DNA of 64,000 nt, taken from positions 7,936,001 through 8,000,000 of the forward strand of contig NZ_CP108046.1 in the NCBI RefSeq assembly GCF_041435115.1. Reading direction: 5' to 3'. Shown here piece by piece: positions 1-8,251 of this stretch. A program made the translations under genes and the position numbers. Under the pieces are notes generated by a model that saw nothing but the letters and a program-made list of their open reading frames with translations, ran no database searches and had not been told where the DNA came from. The stretch comes from Streptomyces sp. NBC_00289. Lineage in GTDB: Bacteria > Actinomycetota > Actinomycetes > Streptomycetales > Streptomycetaceae. Numbering within the stretch: position 1 is the stretch's first letter; each line of letters opens with the position of its first letter.

Positions 1-1
1 G

Positions 2-133
2 GTGGTCGCCGGTCGCCTCCGCGAACAGGTCGATCCGCTTCTGGTCGATCTCCAGCCAGTCGGTGTGTCCCAACTGCTCACCCACCGCCGCCTTCAGTTC
101 GTCGGCGGACGTGAAGATCCTCGGCTCTGCCAT
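2..133 (-). CDS. MaoC-family dehydratase, N-terminal part (cut by window edge)
   Basis: Only the first 44 codons are inside the window; the gene runs off the left edge. The N-terminus reads [20 protein letters not shown] and continues into [24 protein letters not shown]. This is the usual opening of MaoC-like (R)-hydratases/acyl dehydratases; the WxxxDQxxxxxFAxxTGDxQ block comes just before the hot-dog catalytic region, which lies outside. The likely role is hydration of enoyl-CoA thioesters in lipid catabolism. It is transcribed divergently from soxR, and a 16-bp palindrome sits about 45 bp upstream of its ATG. The family call is fairly safe from the N-terminus alone; the exact substrate is unknown. 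Confidence 0.8.
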   Translation of the reverse strand, partial: MAEPRIFTSADELKAAVGEQLGHTDWLEIDQKRIDLFAEATGDH

Positions 134-179
134 GTTCCTGGCCTCCCGGGTCGCAGGTCGCGTCGTCGCGACTCAATGT

Positions 180-195
180 CTAAGCGACTGCTTAG
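180..195. promoter_or_regulatory. Palindrome CTAAGC-N4-GCTTAG upstream of the MaoC gene
   Basis: The sequence ctaagcgactgcttag is a perfect 6+6 bp inverted repeat with a 4-bp spacer. It lies between the divergent MaoC-type gene and soxR, 47 bp from the MaoC start. Its size and symmetry fit a TetR-family operator, as often found before fatty-acid catabolic genes. It does not look like the redox SoxR boxes I know. The function is inferred. Confidence 0.45.
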
Positions 196-260
196 CATGG
201 TCGGGCGGACGGCCCCTGTCAACGGACCGGCGGTGTGGCGCGGTGGGTAGGGTTCGAGGG

Positions 261-764
261 GTGCCCCAGATTCCCGAGAAGATCCACGAGCTCACGGTCG
301 GCCAGCTCGCCGCCCGCAGCGGCGCCGCGGTCTCCGCCCTGCACTTCTACGAGTCGAAGGGGCTGATCAGCAGCCGCCGCACTTCGGGCAACCAGCGCCG
401 CTACTCCCGTGACACGCTGCGCCGGGTCGCCTTCGTACGGGCCGCGCAACGCGTGGGCATCCCGCTGGCCACGATCCGCGAGGCGCTCGCCGAACTGCCC
501 GAGGAACGCACCCCCACCCGGGAGGACTGGGCCCGCCTCTCCGCGGCCTGGCGGTCCGAACTCGACGAACGCATCACGCAGTTGAACCGCCTGCGCGATC
601 ACCTCACCGACTGCATCGGCTGCGGCTGCCTGTCCATGGACACCTGCGTACTGTCCAACCCCGACGACGTCTTCGGCGACCGGCTGACCGGGTCCCGGCT
701 GCTGGTGGAACGGCGCGGAGCCGGCCCCCGAAGCACGGTCGGCCGAACCGCGGGCGACTGCTGA
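261..764 (+). CDS. soxR: Redox-sensitive MerR-family activator SoxR
   Basis: A 167-residue MerR-family regulator. The N-terminal winged helix (about residues 10-75) contains [20 protein letters not shown], typical of SoxR/MerR. A dimerisation helix follows. The C-terminal cluster [12 protein letters not shown] gives Cys118, 121, 123 and 129 in the CX2CXCX5C spacing that binds the SoxR [2Fe-2S] centre. In Streptomyces SoxR senses redox-cycling metabolites such as endogenous benzochromanequinones or phenazines, rather than driving a soxS response. GTG at 261 is preferred over upstream in-frame ATGs because the protein then begins with the expected short N-terminus. It is divergent from the MaoC-type gene. 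Confidence 0.93.
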   Translation: MPQIPEKIHELTVGQLAARSGAAVSALHFYESKGLISSRRTSGNQRRYSRDTLRRVAFVRAAQRVGIPLATIREALAELPEERTPTREDWARLSAAWRSELDERITQLNRLRDHLTDCIGCGCLSMDTCVLSNPDDVFGDRLTGSRLLVERRGAGPRSTVGRTAGDC

Positions 765-842
765 GGTCACGGCGCCGGCCGGACCTTCTCGTTGCCCGGT
801 GGGTTGCCCGGTCCGCGGGCCGGTGCGCGGCGGTCGCGGGCT

Positions 843-1568
843 CTACGGCGACCGCACGGCCCGTCCGTGCCCGGTCAGGCCCTCGGTGATCAACTGGGCG
901 TTGGACAGCGCCTGTTCTCCGTTCGGGAGGGCCAGCGTGTCCTCCAGGCCGATGCGGGTCGCCAGGCCGAGCCGGCCGGCCAGCCGCAGCACCGGCCACG
1001 CGCCCCCGTCCTCGCCGTGCAGCAGCACGGGGCGACCGTGTGCGGGGCCGAGGCCGGCCAGCAGTGCCCGCGCGGTGTCCTCGGCCGTGTCGGGGCGGGT
1101 GTCCGTCACCTCCGCGAGCACGCGCAGCACCCTGGGCCCGAGTGACGAGCGGGCGAACCGCGCCGCCGCGTCCGTCCCGGACCAGATGCCGGCCTCCACA
1201 CCCACGCCCAGGTCGATCAGGGCGCAGGCCACCTCCTCGGCGCCCGGCTCGTGCCAGTTGACCGAGGCGTGGTCGGGCAGCACGGTCCAGCTCCGGATCC
1301 GGGCGAGCCGGGCCGCCGGATCCGGTTCGCTCCACGCGCCCGTGGTCACGCCGACCGGCACCGGCACCCGAGCCCGTACCGCCTCGAGCGTCACCGCCAC
1401 CACGCGGGCCGACAAGGTGTCCTGTCCGCAGGGGGTCTTCGGGTGGAGGTGGATGTCCGTGGCCCCGGCCGCGACGGCCTCGGCCGCGGACTCGGCCATC
1501 GCCTCCGGCGACAGCGGCACCCGCGCACCGGCGGCGGCCCCTCGGGGCCCGTTCAGACACACCTGCAC
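843..1568 (-). CDS. BKACE-type 3-keto-5-aminohexanoate cleavage family protein (DUF849)
   Basis: The 241-residue protein starts MQVCLNGPRG and has the early DIHLHPKTPCGQDTL segment. In the DUF849/BKACE family the HxH pair there binds the catalytic zinc. BKACE enzymes condense a beta-keto acid with acetyl-CoA and release acetoacetate plus a CoA thioester; the founding member (Kce) acts in lysine fermentation, but family substrates vary widely. The protein is shorter than the roughly 270-300 residues of many characterised members, as is common for actinobacterial forms. It is alone on its strand, about 100 bp from the next gene. The family is clear; the substrate is unknown. Confidence 0.85.
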   Translation of the reverse strand: MQVCLNGPRGAAAGARVPLSPEAMAESAAEAVAAGATDIHLHPKTPCGQDTLSARVVAVTLEAVRARVPVPVGVTTGAWSEPDPAARLARIRSWTVLPDHASVNWHEPGAEEVACALIDLGVGVEAGIWSGTDAAARFARSSLGPRVLRVLAEVTDTRPDTAEDTARALLAGLGPAHGRPVLLHGEDGGAWPVLRLAGRLGLATRIGLEDTLALPNGEQALSNAQLITEGLTGHGRAVRSP

Positions 1569-1670
1569 GGTGCCTCCCGGCGACGTGGCGCGACGGAATC
1601 CGAGACGTTGTGGAAGTCCAGGAAGTTCAAAAACAGGGGGTGCGGCATCCCCGGCGCACCCCCGTCGCGC

Positions 1671-2273
1671 TCAGGCCGACACCAGCAGCCTCCCGTGCCT
1701 GGCGTCCGCCAGGGCCTCGGGCGTGAGCACGGGCCGCGGTACGAGAATTCCGCAGGCCGTGCAGACCGGACCCGTCGATGGTTCGTGGTCCAGTTCGTAC
1801 TTCCAGGCGAGGCGCTCCCCGCCGCACACCGGGCACTCCGCGCCCGGGTCCCGCTCCAGTGCGGAGGTCAGCCGGCGCAGCACCTCCCCGAGCGGTTCAC
1901 GGGGGTGGACCCGTGGGTCGTCGCACCACGCGACCCCGAAGCCGCCCCAGGTCAGACGGTGCCAGTCGTCGACACTGCCCGGCCTGCGCAACCCGTCGTA
2001 CTTCTCCTTCTTGCGCCGCTCGGCGAACTCGACCTCGTAGGCCAGCCACACCGAACGCGCTTCCTCCAGTTCGTCCAACGCGGCCACGAGCCGCGCTGGA
2101 TCGGGGGAGCGGTCCTCGGGGCCGAACCCCGCCCGGGAGCACAAATGGTCCCAGGTCGCCCTGTGCCCGTAAGGCGCGAACCGCTCAAGGCACTTGCGCA
2201 GTGAGTAGCGCCGCAGCGCAAGATCGCTGCGCGGATCTCGCACCTGTCTCGCCAGACTCCGGAAACCGGCCAT
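1671..2273 (-). CDS. Hypothetical protein with C-terminal zinc ribbon
   Basis: A 200-residue soluble protein I cannot name. The N-terminal half is charged and helical (RSLARQVRDPRSDLALRRYS, later LEEARSVWLAYEVEFAERRK). The C-terminal third carries CPVCGG and, about 28 residues later, CTACG, a four-cysteine zinc ribbon. There is no signal peptide or membrane segment. The ribbon suggests structural zinc and possibly nucleic-acid or protein contacts, but nothing around it fixes a role. The 222-bp gap upstream separates it from the divergent penicillin-acylase gene. It is a real gene by codon bias and length. Confidence 0.75.
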   Translation of the reverse strand: MAGFRSLARQVRDPRSDLALRRYSLRKCLERFAPYGHRATWDHLCSRAGFGPEDRSPDPARLVAALDELEEARSVWLAYEVEFAERRKKEKYDGLRRPGSVDDWHRLTWGGFGVAWCDDPRVHPREPLGEVLRRLTSALERDPGAECPVCGGERLAWKYELDHEPSTGPVCTACGILVPRPVLTPEALADARHGRLLVSA

Positions 2274-2495
2274 CGTCCTGCACCTCCGTCACACCTGCAC
2301 CTGTACTTCGGTCACTTCGGTGTCGTCGTACGGACTTCGCCGAATAGACGTATCGACAAGCGATTTGGCTCCATCCGTTTTCCGATGCCCTCCATAAGTC
2401 GCCGTACCGACTCCAAAAAGTGACGCATGTTCATCTTCAATCGCGGGGATACCGGCGGTAACGTCCAGTCCCACCCCCCGTCGGTAGGAGCACCC

Positions 2496-5255
2496 ATGCC
2501 TCGGCGTACCCCCGGCAGCACCCTTCTCGACAGACTGAGAACTCCCCACGGACTCCCCGGGTTCCTGAAGACCGCTTCCATATGCGTCCTGATTGCCGGT
2601 CTTTTGTCCCCGCTTTCCCAAGCGGCGGTCGCCGCCGAGGCGACGGCGTCCAACGACTACTGCGGCGGACAGTGCTCCGACATCCTGCCGCCCGGCGAGA
2701 ACGGCAACGCCACCCTCGCCCAGGTCCTCCTCAACCAGGCCTTCGGCACCCAGCCCGCCCACGCCGACGACCAGCTCGGTCCCTACGCCAACCTGGCCAA
2801 GGGCTCCTCCACCCTCACCGACGCCAAGATCAACACCTTCTTCAACGACGCCTCCTCCGAGAAACCGGCCGGCCGCAGTGACGTGACGATCGTCCGCGAC
2901 AAGAAGACGGGTGTGCCGCACATCACCGGTACCACCAGATACGGCACGGAGTTCGGTGCCGGGTATGCGGCGGCTGAGGACCGGCTGTGGCTGATGGACG
3001 TGTTCCGGCACGTCGGCCGCGGCCAGGTGACCTCCTTCGCGGGCGGCGCCGCCTCCAACCAGGGCCTGGAGCAGGAGTTCTGGCGCAACGCCCCCTACAC
3101 GGAGGCCGACCTCCAGGCCCAGATCGACAACGCCGTCGCCGCCGCCGGCACCCGCGGCCAGCAGGCCCTCGCCGACGTCAACGCCTACGTGGCCGGCATC
3201 AACTCCTACATCGACGCCTCCGACAGCGGCCGGTACTTCCCCGGTGAGTACGTCCTGACCGGCCACAAGGACTCCGTCACCAACGCCGGCACGATCGACC
3301 ACTTCAAGACCACCGACCTGGTCGCGCTGGCCTCCGTCATCGGCTCGCTCTTCGGCTCCGGCGGCGGCGGCGAGGTCAACAACGCGCTCTCCCTGCTCGC
3401 CGCCCAGTCCAAGTACGGCGTCGCCGAGGGAACCAAGGTCTGGGAGTCGTTCCGCGAGCGCAACGACCCCGAGGCCGCCGTCACCCTGCACAACGGCGAG
3501 AGCTTCCCCTACGCCTCCAGGCCCGACACCCCGCAGGGCGAGGCGCTGCCCGACGCGGGCTCCGTCACCCAGGAGCAACTGGTCTACGACCGTACGGGCA
3601 GCGCGGCGACCGCGAGCGCGACCGGCGCGTCCAGCACGGCGGCCACCACCGCCGTGAGCTCGGCCAGACGCGGGATGTCCAACGCCCTGGTGGTCAGCGG
3701 AAAGGCCACGGCGAGTGGCCACCCGATCGCCGTCTTCGGCCCGCAGACCGGCTACTTCGCACCGCAACTGCTCATGCTGCAGGAGATCCAGGGCCCGGGC
3801 CTGAGCGCCCGCGGGGCCTCCTTCGCGGGGCTGAGCATGTACGTCGAGCTCGGCCGCGGCCAGGACTACGCGTGGAGCGCCACGACCTCCGGCCAGGACA
3901 TCATCGACTCGTACGCCGTCGAACTGTGCCAGGACGACAACCACTACCTCTACCACGGCACCTGCACGGCCATGGAGCAGGTCCAGCAGAAGAACGCCTG
4001 GACGCCCACCACGGCCGACGGGACCGCGGCGGGTTCGTACACGATGAAGGTGTGGCGTACGAAGTACGGTCCCGTCGAGTACCGGGCGACCGTCGGCGGC
4101 AAGAAGGTCGCCTACACGACCCTGCGCTCGTCCTTCCTGCACGAGGCCGACTCGATCATCGGCTTCCAGATGCTCAACGACCCGGACTACGTGAAGAGCC
4201 CGCAGACCTTCCAGGCGGCGGTGCAGCACATCAACTACACCTTCAACTGGTTCTACGCCGACTCGACGCACACCGCCTACTACAACAGCGGCGACAACCC
4301 GGTGCGGGCGAGTGGTGTCGACGCCGAGTTCCCGGTGTGGGCGCAGGCGGCCTACGAGTGGCGGAACTGGAACCCGACGACCAACACCGCCGACTACACG
4401 CCGGCGTCCGCCCACCCCAACTCGGTCGACCAGGACTACTACATCTCCTGGAACAACAAGCAGGCCAAGGACTACACGACCGCTTCCTGGGGTGACGGGT
4501 CCGTGCACCGCGGAAACCTCCTCGAGGACCGGGTGAAGAAGCTGGCCGCCGCGGGTGGGGTCACCAGATCCGCGCTGACCAAGGCGATGGCGGACGCGGC
4601 GCTCGCGGACCTGCGGGCCGAGGACGTGCTGCCGGACCTCCTCAAGGTGGTCAACAGCTCGACGGTGACGGACTCCACCGCGGCGGCGGCCGTCAGCAAG
4701 CTGTCGGCCTGGGTGTCGGCGGGCGCCAAGCGCACGGAGACGTCGGCCGGTTCCAAGACCTACGCCAACGCCGACGCCGTCCGACTGCTGGACGCGTGGT
4801 GGCCGCTGCTGGTGAAGGCCGAGTTCGAACCGGGCCTCGGCAGCGACCTGTACAGCGCCTTCGGTGCCAACCTGCCCGTCGACGAGACACCGTCGGCCGC
4901 CCACGGTCCGACCGGCGCGCACGCCGGAAGCTCCTTCCAGTACGGCTGGTGGAGCTATGTCGACAAGGACATCCGGTCCGTGCTCGGCGAGACGGTGCAG
5001 GGCCCGCTGGCGCGGAAGTACTGCGGCGGCGGCAGCCTCACCGCCTGCCGTGACCTGCTCATCAGCTCCCTGAAGGAGGCAGCGGGCAAGACCGCCGCCC
5101 AGGTCTACCCCGGCGACGACCTGTGCTCGGCGGGCGACCAGTGGTGTGCCGACTCGATCGTCCAGCGGACGCTCGGCGGCATCAAGCACTCCAACATCAG
5201 CTGGCAGAACCGGCCCACGTTCCAGCAGATCGTGGAGTTCACCTCCCACCGGTGA
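2496..5255 (+). CDS. Secreted penicillin acylase family (Ntn) hydrolase
   Basis: A 919-residue precursor of the penicillin-acylase/Ntn-hydrolase family, which hydrolyses amide bonds of beta-lactams, acyl-homoserine lactones or lipopeptides. A signal peptide is visible (hydrophobic SICVLIAGLLSPLSQAAVAA after a basic start). The alpha chain includes VTIVRDKKTGVPHITG and YAAAEDRLWLMD. An Ala/Ser/Thr-rich spacer is followed by GMSNALVVSG, where Ser395 should be the N-terminal nucleophile of the beta chain after self-cleavage. The beta chain has further family blocks (FNWFYADSTHTAYY). ATG 2496 is chosen because taggag lies 5 bp upstream; the longer reading has no site. The natural substrate cannot be told from sequence. 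Confidence 0.9.
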   Translation: MPRRTPGSTLLDRLRTPHGLPGFLKTASICVLIAGLLSPLSQAAVAAEATASNDYCGGQCSDILPPGENGNATLAQVLLNQAFGTQPAHADDQLGPYANLAKGSSTLTDAKINTFFNDASSEKPAGRSDVTIVRDKKTGVPHITGTTRYGTEFGAGYAAAEDRLWLMDVFRHVGRGQVTSFAGGAASNQGLEQEFWRNAPYTEADLQAQIDNAVAAAGTRGQQALADVNAYVAGINSYIDASDSGRYFPGEYVLTGHKDSVTNAGTIDHFKTTDLVALASVIGSLFGSGGGGEVNNALSLLAAQSKYGVAEGTKVWESFRERNDPEAAVTLHNGESFPYASRPDTPQGEALPDAGSVTQEQLVYDRTGSAATASATGASSTAATTAVSSARRGMSNALVVSGKATASGHPIAVFGPQTGYFAPQLLMLQEIQGPGLSARGASFAGLSMYVELGRGQDYAWSATTSGQDIIDSYAVELCQDDNHYLYHGTCTAMEQVQQKNAWTPTTADGTAAGSYTMKVWRTKYGPVEYRATVGGKKVAYTTLRSSFLHEADSIIGFQMLNDPDYVKSPQTFQAAVQHINYTFNWFYADSTHTAYYNSGDNPVRASGVDAEFPVWAQAAYEWRNWNPTTNTADYTPASAHPNSVDQDYYISWNNKQAKDYTTASWGDGSVHRGNLLEDRVKKLAAAGGVTRSALTKAMADAALADLRAEDVLPDLLKVVNSSTVTDSTAAAAVSKLSAWVSAGAKRTETSAGSKTYANADAVRLLDAWWPLLVKAEFEPGLGSDLYSAFGANLPVDETPSAAHGPTGAHAGSSFQYGWWSYVDKDIRSVLGETVQGPLARKYCGGGSLTACRDLLISSLKEAAGKTAAQVYPGDDLCSAGDQWCADSIVQRTLGGIKHSNISWQNRPTFQQIVEFTSHR

Positions 5256-5270
5256 CGGGCGGGAGGTGAA
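5238..5270. terminator. Hairpin over the acylase stop codon
   Basis: A 10-bp perfect inverted repeat, ttcacctccc (5238-5247) and gggaggtgaa (5261-5270), with a 13-nt loop that contains the acylase stop codon. It lies between convergent genes, as expected of a Streptomyces factor-independent terminator without a U tract. It is followed by short ccggtgacc repeats of no obvious function. Confidence 0.5.
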
Positions 5271-5313
5271 GGTGACCGGTGACCACCGACCGGTGACCGG
5301 TGGAGGCGGCGGG

Positions 5314-6768
5314 TCAGCCGATGCGGCCCGCCGCCACCACCACCTGCGCCAGTTCGCGGTGCACGATGTCGCTGTGCGCGCCGGACGGGGACCCGCCGCG
5401 GTGGACCACGGCGGCCGCGTCGATGTTCACGCACCCCGAGGTGGGCAGGGTGGTCCGCAACGCGTCGGCGAGCTTCCACGCGCGCGTGCCCGGCACCGCC
5501 TGCACTCCGTCGTGCCCCATCGCGCCCCACTTGGCGCCCAGCGTCCGGCCGATGTCGAAGGCCACGACCCCCTCCGCGTCGCTCGCCATGCGGGAGGCGA
5601 GCGGATAGATCGTGCCGAGCGCCGAGTCGAAGTGGGAGTAGCAGCACACCAAGGGGCCGTCGATGCGGTTCTGCTGCCCCTGCAACACACCTCCCGCGCG
5701 CGGGTCGTGCGGCAGCCGGGACGCGAACGCGTAGTGCGAGAAGGCACCTTGCAGCAGGGTCACCGACTTCACCGTGCGCACCCCCTCCGGCAGCCCGCGC
5801 AGCGCGAACGACACCAGCCGCCCGCCGAAGCTGTGCCCCACCAGGTGCACCCGCACCTCCGGGGCCACCGCCGCGAGCTGTCCGACGACCCGGCCCAGCC
5901 CCCGCTCGCCCACGGTGCCCGCGCGCCGCTTCATCGCGTAGTACGTGGCCTGGCGCAGCAGCTCATGGGCGCCGTCCCACGGGTTGGGCACCGCGAAGGA
6001 GGGCGGCGCACCGGGGAGCCGGCGGCCCGCCGAAGGCTCACCGCCCGATGAGCCGCCGCCCGATGAGCCGCCGCCCGATGAGCCGCCGCCCGTGACGCCG
6101 CCGTCCGGGAAGCCGCCGTCCCGGCCCTCGCCCTCCTCGCCCGCGTTCTCGCGGGCCGCGAGACGCGCCAGCGCCCCGGCGAACTGCTCGCAGGCCGCCG
6201 CCGTGGACCCCGAGAACATCCCGGGCTCGCTCTGCGGCACCCCCTCCGCCAGCGTGTCCGCCGCGAACAGCGCCTGCGGCCCCGGCGGTACGACGTCGAC
6301 GAGCATCCGCACAAGCCGCCCGAACTCCTCCAGTTCGGCCTCCTCGCCCGGCTGCTGCTCCAGCAGCCGGGCGATCTGGTCGATCACGGTCGCCCGGCCC
6401 GGGAAGGTCTCGAGCAGCGCGTGCCGGGTGTCCTTGTCGAGGGCCGGCCGCCGGGTCGTCTCGGCGGCCACCGAGCGCGGGAAGTCCGGGATCGGCTCGT
6501 CCGAGAACCGCATCGACGGCCACACCACCCCCGCGTACCCGAGCCGGGCGCGCGGCGCCAGTTCCGGGAACGGCTCGAAGAAGCGGCTGTAGAGCCGGGT
6601 GGCGCCCGAGCGGTCGCTGTTCCAGCCGTGCGAGAACACGACGAGGTCGCGCACACCGCGCTGCCTGACCTGGGCGAGCAGCCGGTCCCGCGCCGCTCCG
6701 TCCGGGTCCCCGTCCGCGTCGAAGGTCAGCTCCCAGTAAGGAGTCACACTCATTGCCGGATGTGCCAT
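5314..6768 (-). CDS. Alpha/beta-hydrolase fold protein with Gly-Ser linker
   Basis: A 484-residue putative serine hydrolase. Near the N-terminus DLVVFSHGWNSD supplies the oxyanion-hole strand; near residue 320 VHLVGHSFGGR is the nucleophile elbow G-H-S-F-G with its serine. Between the two lies a low-complexity linker with GGGSSGGGSS units encoded by exact 15-bp repeats (6046-6090). There is no signal peptide, so it is probably cytoplasmic. Related Streptomyces proteins are often mislabelled as serine/threonine kinases; no kinase motif is seen here. Start ATG 6768 is chosen for its upstream gagaggg; the second in-frame ATG (6753) lacks one. The substrate is unknown. Confidence 0.75.
   Translation of the reverse strand: MAHPAMSVTPYWELTFDADGDPDGAARDRLLAQVRQRGVRDLVVFSHGWNSDRSGATRLYSRFFEPFPELAPRARLGYAGVVWPSMRFSDEPIPDFPRSVAAETTRRPALDKDTRHALLETFPGRATVIDQIARLLEQQPGEEAELEEFGRLVRMLVDVVPPGPQALFAADTLAEGVPQSEPGMFSGSTAAACEQFAGALARLAARENAGEEGEGRDGGFPDGGVTGGGSSGGGSSGGGSSGGEPSAGRRLPGAPPSFAVPNPWDGAHELLRQATYYAMKRRAGTVGERGLGRVVGQLAAVAPEVRVHLVGHSFGGRLVSFALRGLPEGVRTVKSVTLLQGAFSHYAFASRLPHDPRAGGVLQGQQNRIDGPLVCCYSHFDSALGTIYPLASRMASDAEGVVAFDIGRTLGAKWGAMGHDGVQAVPGTRAWKLADALRTTLPTSGCVNIDAAAVVHRGGSPSGAHSDIVHRELAQVVVAAGRIG
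6046..6090. repeat. Three exact 15-bp tandem repeats inside the hydrolase gene
   Basis: The unit cgatgagccgccgcc occurs three times back to back and encodes five Gly/Ser residues per unit on the minus strand. Degenerate copies flank it on both sides. It keeps the reading frame, so copy number can change without breaking the gene, only altering linker length. Confidence 0.85.
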
Positions 6769-6862
6769 GACAGGCCCTCTCGTCCCCCGTAGTGGTGCGA
6801 TGTGGGCGCATCGTCCTGCTACGGGGCGAGGTTGGCCATACGTCATGACTCATCCGGACGAG

Positions 6863-8098
6863 TCATCTGTAGAGGAGGTATTCCCGGCGTACCTTCCGGA
6901 AGTCCGCGAGCTCCGCCTGCCAGCCCGCCACCACCTCGTCGGTGTCCGCCCCGGCGTCGATCGCGGTGCGCACCCGCGCCGAGCCCGTCAGCTTGTCGAT
7001 CCAGTTGTCGGAGCGCCAGGCGAAGCCGCTCCACACCTTCCTGGCGGTCACCAGGAGGGCGACACCGGTGCGTACGGGGTCGAAGGCGGCCCGGTCGTGC
7101 ACATGGATCTGCACGCCCCCGACCGTCGTGCCCTGGAACTTGGAGAAGGTCGGCGCGAAGTAGGCCTCCCTGAAGTGCACGCCCGGCAGCGCGAGTTGAT
7201 TGGCGGCCGCCGCCCAGCGTCCGTCGACACCCGCCGCGCCGAGCAGTTCGAACGGCCGGGTCGTCCCGCGCCCCTCCGACAGGTTCGTCCCCTCGAAGAG
7301 GCAGGTCCCCGAGTACACCAGCGCGGTGTCCGGCGTCGGCATGTTGGGACTCGGCGGCACCCAGGGCAGCCCCTGCGCCTCGTAGAACGCCGACCGCCGC
7401 CAGCCGGTCATCAGTACGGTGTCCAGGTGCACCGGCGTGGTCAGGAACTCCCCGTTGAACAGCCGCGCCAGCTCGGCGACGGTCATCCCGTGCGCCTGCG
7501 CGATCGGCTGCCGTCCGACGAAGGTCGCGAACTCCTTGTGCAGCACCGGTCCCAGGGCCGCCCGCCCGGTCACCGGGTTCGGCCGGTCCAGGACCACGAA
7601 CCGCTTGCCCGCGAGCTGGGCCGCCTCCATGCAGTCGTACAGCGTCCAGATGTACGTGTAGAACCGCGCGCCGACGTCCTGGATGTCGAAGACGATCGTG
7701 TCCACGCCGGACGCGGTGAAGACGTCGGCCAGCGGACGGCCGCTCTTCAGGTACGTGTCGTACACGGGCAGACCGGTCGCGGGGTCGTCGTGGCGGCCCT
7801 CGGAGCCGCCCGCCTGGGCGGTGCCGCGGAAGCCGTGCTCGGGGCCGAAGACGGCGACCAGGTTCACCCGTTCGTCGGCGTGCATCACGTCGACGATGTG
7901 GCGCGCGTCCCGGGTGACACCCGTCGGGTTGGTGACCACGCCGACCCGCTGTCCGTGGAGCACGGCGTAGCCGTCCGCGGCCAGCCGCTCGAAGCCGGTG
8001 CGCGGCTGCCCGCGGCGCCCGGCCGCGGCCGCCGGGGCGGTGGGTGACACGGCTGTCGCCGTCGCCGCTGCGAGCAGACCTCGTCGTGACAGGCGCAT
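6863..8098 (-). CDS. Tat-exported DUF1343 / NamZ-type exo-beta-N-acetylmuramidase
   Basis: A 411-residue protein beginning MRLSRRGLLAAATATA, a twin-arginine signal ending around PAAAAG. The mature part matches DUF1343: GFERLAADGYAVLHGQRVGV, VVTNPTGVTRDARHIVDVMH, FGPEHGFRGTAQAG, FDIQDVGARFYTYIWTL and PNPVTG. In Bacillus this family (NamZ) removes terminal MurNAc from peptidoglycan fragments, so the role here is probably turnover or recycling of cell-wall sugars outside the membrane. Start ATG 8098 has ggaggt 7 bp upstream; the longer frame begins with non-family sequence. No other recycling gene (NagZ, AmiE, PTS) is adjacent. Confidence 0.85.
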   Translation of the reverse strand: MRLSRRGLLAAATATAVSPTAPAAAAGRRGQPRTGFERLAADGYAVLHGQRVGVVTNPTGVTRDARHIVDVMHADERVNLVAVFGPEHGFRGTAQAGGSEGRHDDPATGLPVYDTYLKSGRPLADVFTASGVDTIVFDIQDVGARFYTYIWTLYDCMEAAQLAGKRFVVLDRPNPVTGRAALGPVLHKEFATFVGRQPIAQAHGMTVAELARLFNGEFLTTPVHLDTVLMTGWRRSAFYEAQGLPWVPPSPNMPTPDTALVYSGTCLFEGTNLSEGRGTTRPFELLGAAGVDGRWAAAANQLALPGVHFREAYFAPTFSKFQGTTVGGVQIHVHDRAAFDPVRTGVALLVTARKVWSGFAWRSDNWIDKLTGSARVRTAIDAGADTDEVVAGWQAELADFRKVRREYLLYR

Positions 8099-8196
8099 GG
8101 GGATGACCTCCGTAGGGGTGGGGGGCGGGCGGTCGGTGGCTGGGGCGCGCGGTTCTTGCGCGCTCCTCAGGGTGCTGCAGTCACCCTTCCCCTGGC

Positions 8197-8214
8197 ACAT
8201 ACCGACCGGTTAGT
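8197..8214. promoter_or_regulatory. Putative TetR operator upstream of the SDR/ligase unit
   Basis: The sequence acataccgaccggt (8197-8210) sits 42 bp before the SDR start. Exactly the same 14 bases occur before the facing kinase/dehydrogenase unit, on the minus strand at 13768-13781. This copy has a degenerate right half (tagt in place of cggt). A TetR-family gene lies in the same operon and is the obvious candidate to bind both. Operator function is inferred. Confidence 0.55.
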
Positions 8215-8251
8215 CTGGCGCTGAAATGCCGAGTCGCGTCGAAGGAGACCG

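Noticed and set aside
2289..5249. 986-codon open frame on the minus strand opposite the penicillin acylase gene
   Set aside because: It mirrors the acylase gene; its translation is Val/Gly/Arg/Leu-rich with no family motif. Long antisense frames are a by-product of extreme GC at third positions.
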